Under the pieces are notes generated by a model. It searched no databases. It was not told where the DNA came from and saw nothing but the letters and a program-made list of their open reading frames with translations. A stretch of 15,127 nucleotides of DNA from a bacterium Ga0077546 (lineage in GTDB: Bacteria > Cyanobacteriota > Vampirovibrionia > Obscuribacterales > Obscuribacteraceae), in NCBI GenBank assembly GCA_001464165.1, contig LNEX01000233.1, positions 1 to 15,127 on the forward strand, written 5' to 3'. Positions 14,622 to 15,127 of the stretch are shown here, one piece after another. Within the stretch, counting starts at the first letter, position 1. Every line of letters begins with the position of its first letter. Position numbers and translations under genes: made by a program.

Positions 14622-15127
14622 GCCTTCGCCTCGCCAGAAGTTTTAAGAGAAGAATGGTTGTAAGCTTCCGCGGGAACAGGCCTTAGCTGCCAAATAATAC
14701 CAAGAGCGGCGAGGAGCTTGAGCAAGTAAAAACTAAAGTCAACTTCCCACCAATAGAAGCCTTGCCTGGCGGCCCCAGGGAAATAATGATGGTTATTGTG
14801 CCAGCCCTCACCCATGGTAATTAGAGCGAGAAAGAAGTTATTGCGGCTCTGATCACCAGTCTGATAGCGCTGGGAGCCGAACATATGTGTCAATGAATTA
14901 ATTGAGGCCGTACCGTGGAAGAGCAGCACAGTGCTGACAAAGAAGCCCCAAATCAGCATCTGCAATGGGTTTGTGCCCAGTTGAGGATAGAACAACTGCA
15001 GGCAATAACCAAACAACAATAGACTGCAGCCCAAGAACACAGGCACGAACCAATCGAAGCGATTCAGTAAAACCAGCTCAGGATAACGGGCCAGATCTGG
15101 GATTTTCTCATAGTCAGTCGGCATGTT
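14618..15127 (-). CDS. Membrane fatty-acid (acyl-CoA/acyl-lipid delta-9-type) desaturase, C-terminal part
   Basis: The window holds the last 169 codons of a desaturase whose start lies beyond the right edge. The frame stays open to base 15127. The first visible ATG (15124) is internal, since TDYEKIPDLARYPEL is a mid-protein segment in the family. The first two histidine boxes are missing from view. The third box is present in MGEGWHNNHHYFPGAARQGF, and an additional iron-ligand His lies in SINSLTHMFG. Two hydrophobic spans (about 26-48 and 54-70 of the visible part) and one near 130-147 fit the membrane fold. The enzyme is a di-iron, O2-dependent desaturase that introduces a cis double bond, the substrate type needed by Cfa-family enzymes. 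It precedes the FAD oxidoreductase with a 4-nt overlap and is the first visible gene of the operon. Confidence 0.92.
   Translation of the reverse strand, partial: NMPTDYEKIPDLARYPELVLLNRFDWFVPVFLGCSLLLFGYCLQLFYPQLGTNPLQMLIWGFFVSTVLLFHGTASINSLTHMFGSQRYQTGDQSRNNFFLALITMGEGWHNNHHYFPGAARQGFYWWEVDFSFYLLKLLAALGIIWQLRPVPAEAYNHSSLKTSGEAKA

Overview
The window (15,127 bases) looks like a chromosomal segment of a free-living, at least partly aerobic bacterium. No phage, plasmid, IS or CRISPR signature was seen. The MetK is of the Gram-positive/cyanobacterial style. The FHA-cyclase carries a VWPF...TGPVASGN pattern that I associate with cyanobacterial-type class III cyclases, and a PATAN/DUF4388 protein is present. 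Together these make a non-photosynthetic relative of Cyanobacteria (Vampirovibrionia/Melainabacteria, for example Obscuribacterales) my best guess. That placement comes from remembered family patterns only and is tentative.

Layout. Bases 1-741 (minus): an ECF sigma factor followed, with an 8-nt overlap, by the start of a zinc-finger anti-sigma factor that runs off the left edge. Bases 742-902: a divergent intergenic region with a structured metK leader. Bases 903-4728 (plus): metK, an FHA-adenylate/guanylate cyclase gene broken by an indel near 2904-2909, and nagZ, closely spaced. Bases 4797-5078 (plus): a small single-TM protein with its own likely promoter. Bases 5087-7339 (minus): a PATAN protein with a degenerate GGDEF-like domain, a protein of unknown function that overlaps it by 115 bases, and a three-TM membrane protein.

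Bases 7418-15127 (minus) form one long run of eight tightly packed genes, read right to left. They are a membrane fatty-acid desaturase (cut by the right edge), a COG2907-type FAD oxidoreductase, a DUF1365 protein, a Cfa-family methyltransferase with altered active-site residues, a Sua5/TsaC threonylcarbamoyl-AMP synthase, a DUF1295 membrane protein with a seven-copy tripeptide repeat, a second Cfa-like methyltransferase that keeps canonical residues, and a heme oxygenase. Gaps range from a 4-nt overlap to 49 nt. The desaturase can introduce a double bond into an acyl chain, and the SAM-dependent Cfa-like enzymes can add a methylene or methyl group to it. The FAD, DUF1365 and DUF1295 proteins are candidates for later redox or rearrangement steps.

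This run is the most interesting part of the window. It is probably a membrane-lipid tailoring operon making a cyclopropane, branched-methyl or perhaps furan-type acyl chain, with two divergent Cfa paralogues and an unexpected Sua5 and heme oxygenase as passengers or partners. The product cannot be read from sequence alone. The promoter of this operon lies beyond the right edge.
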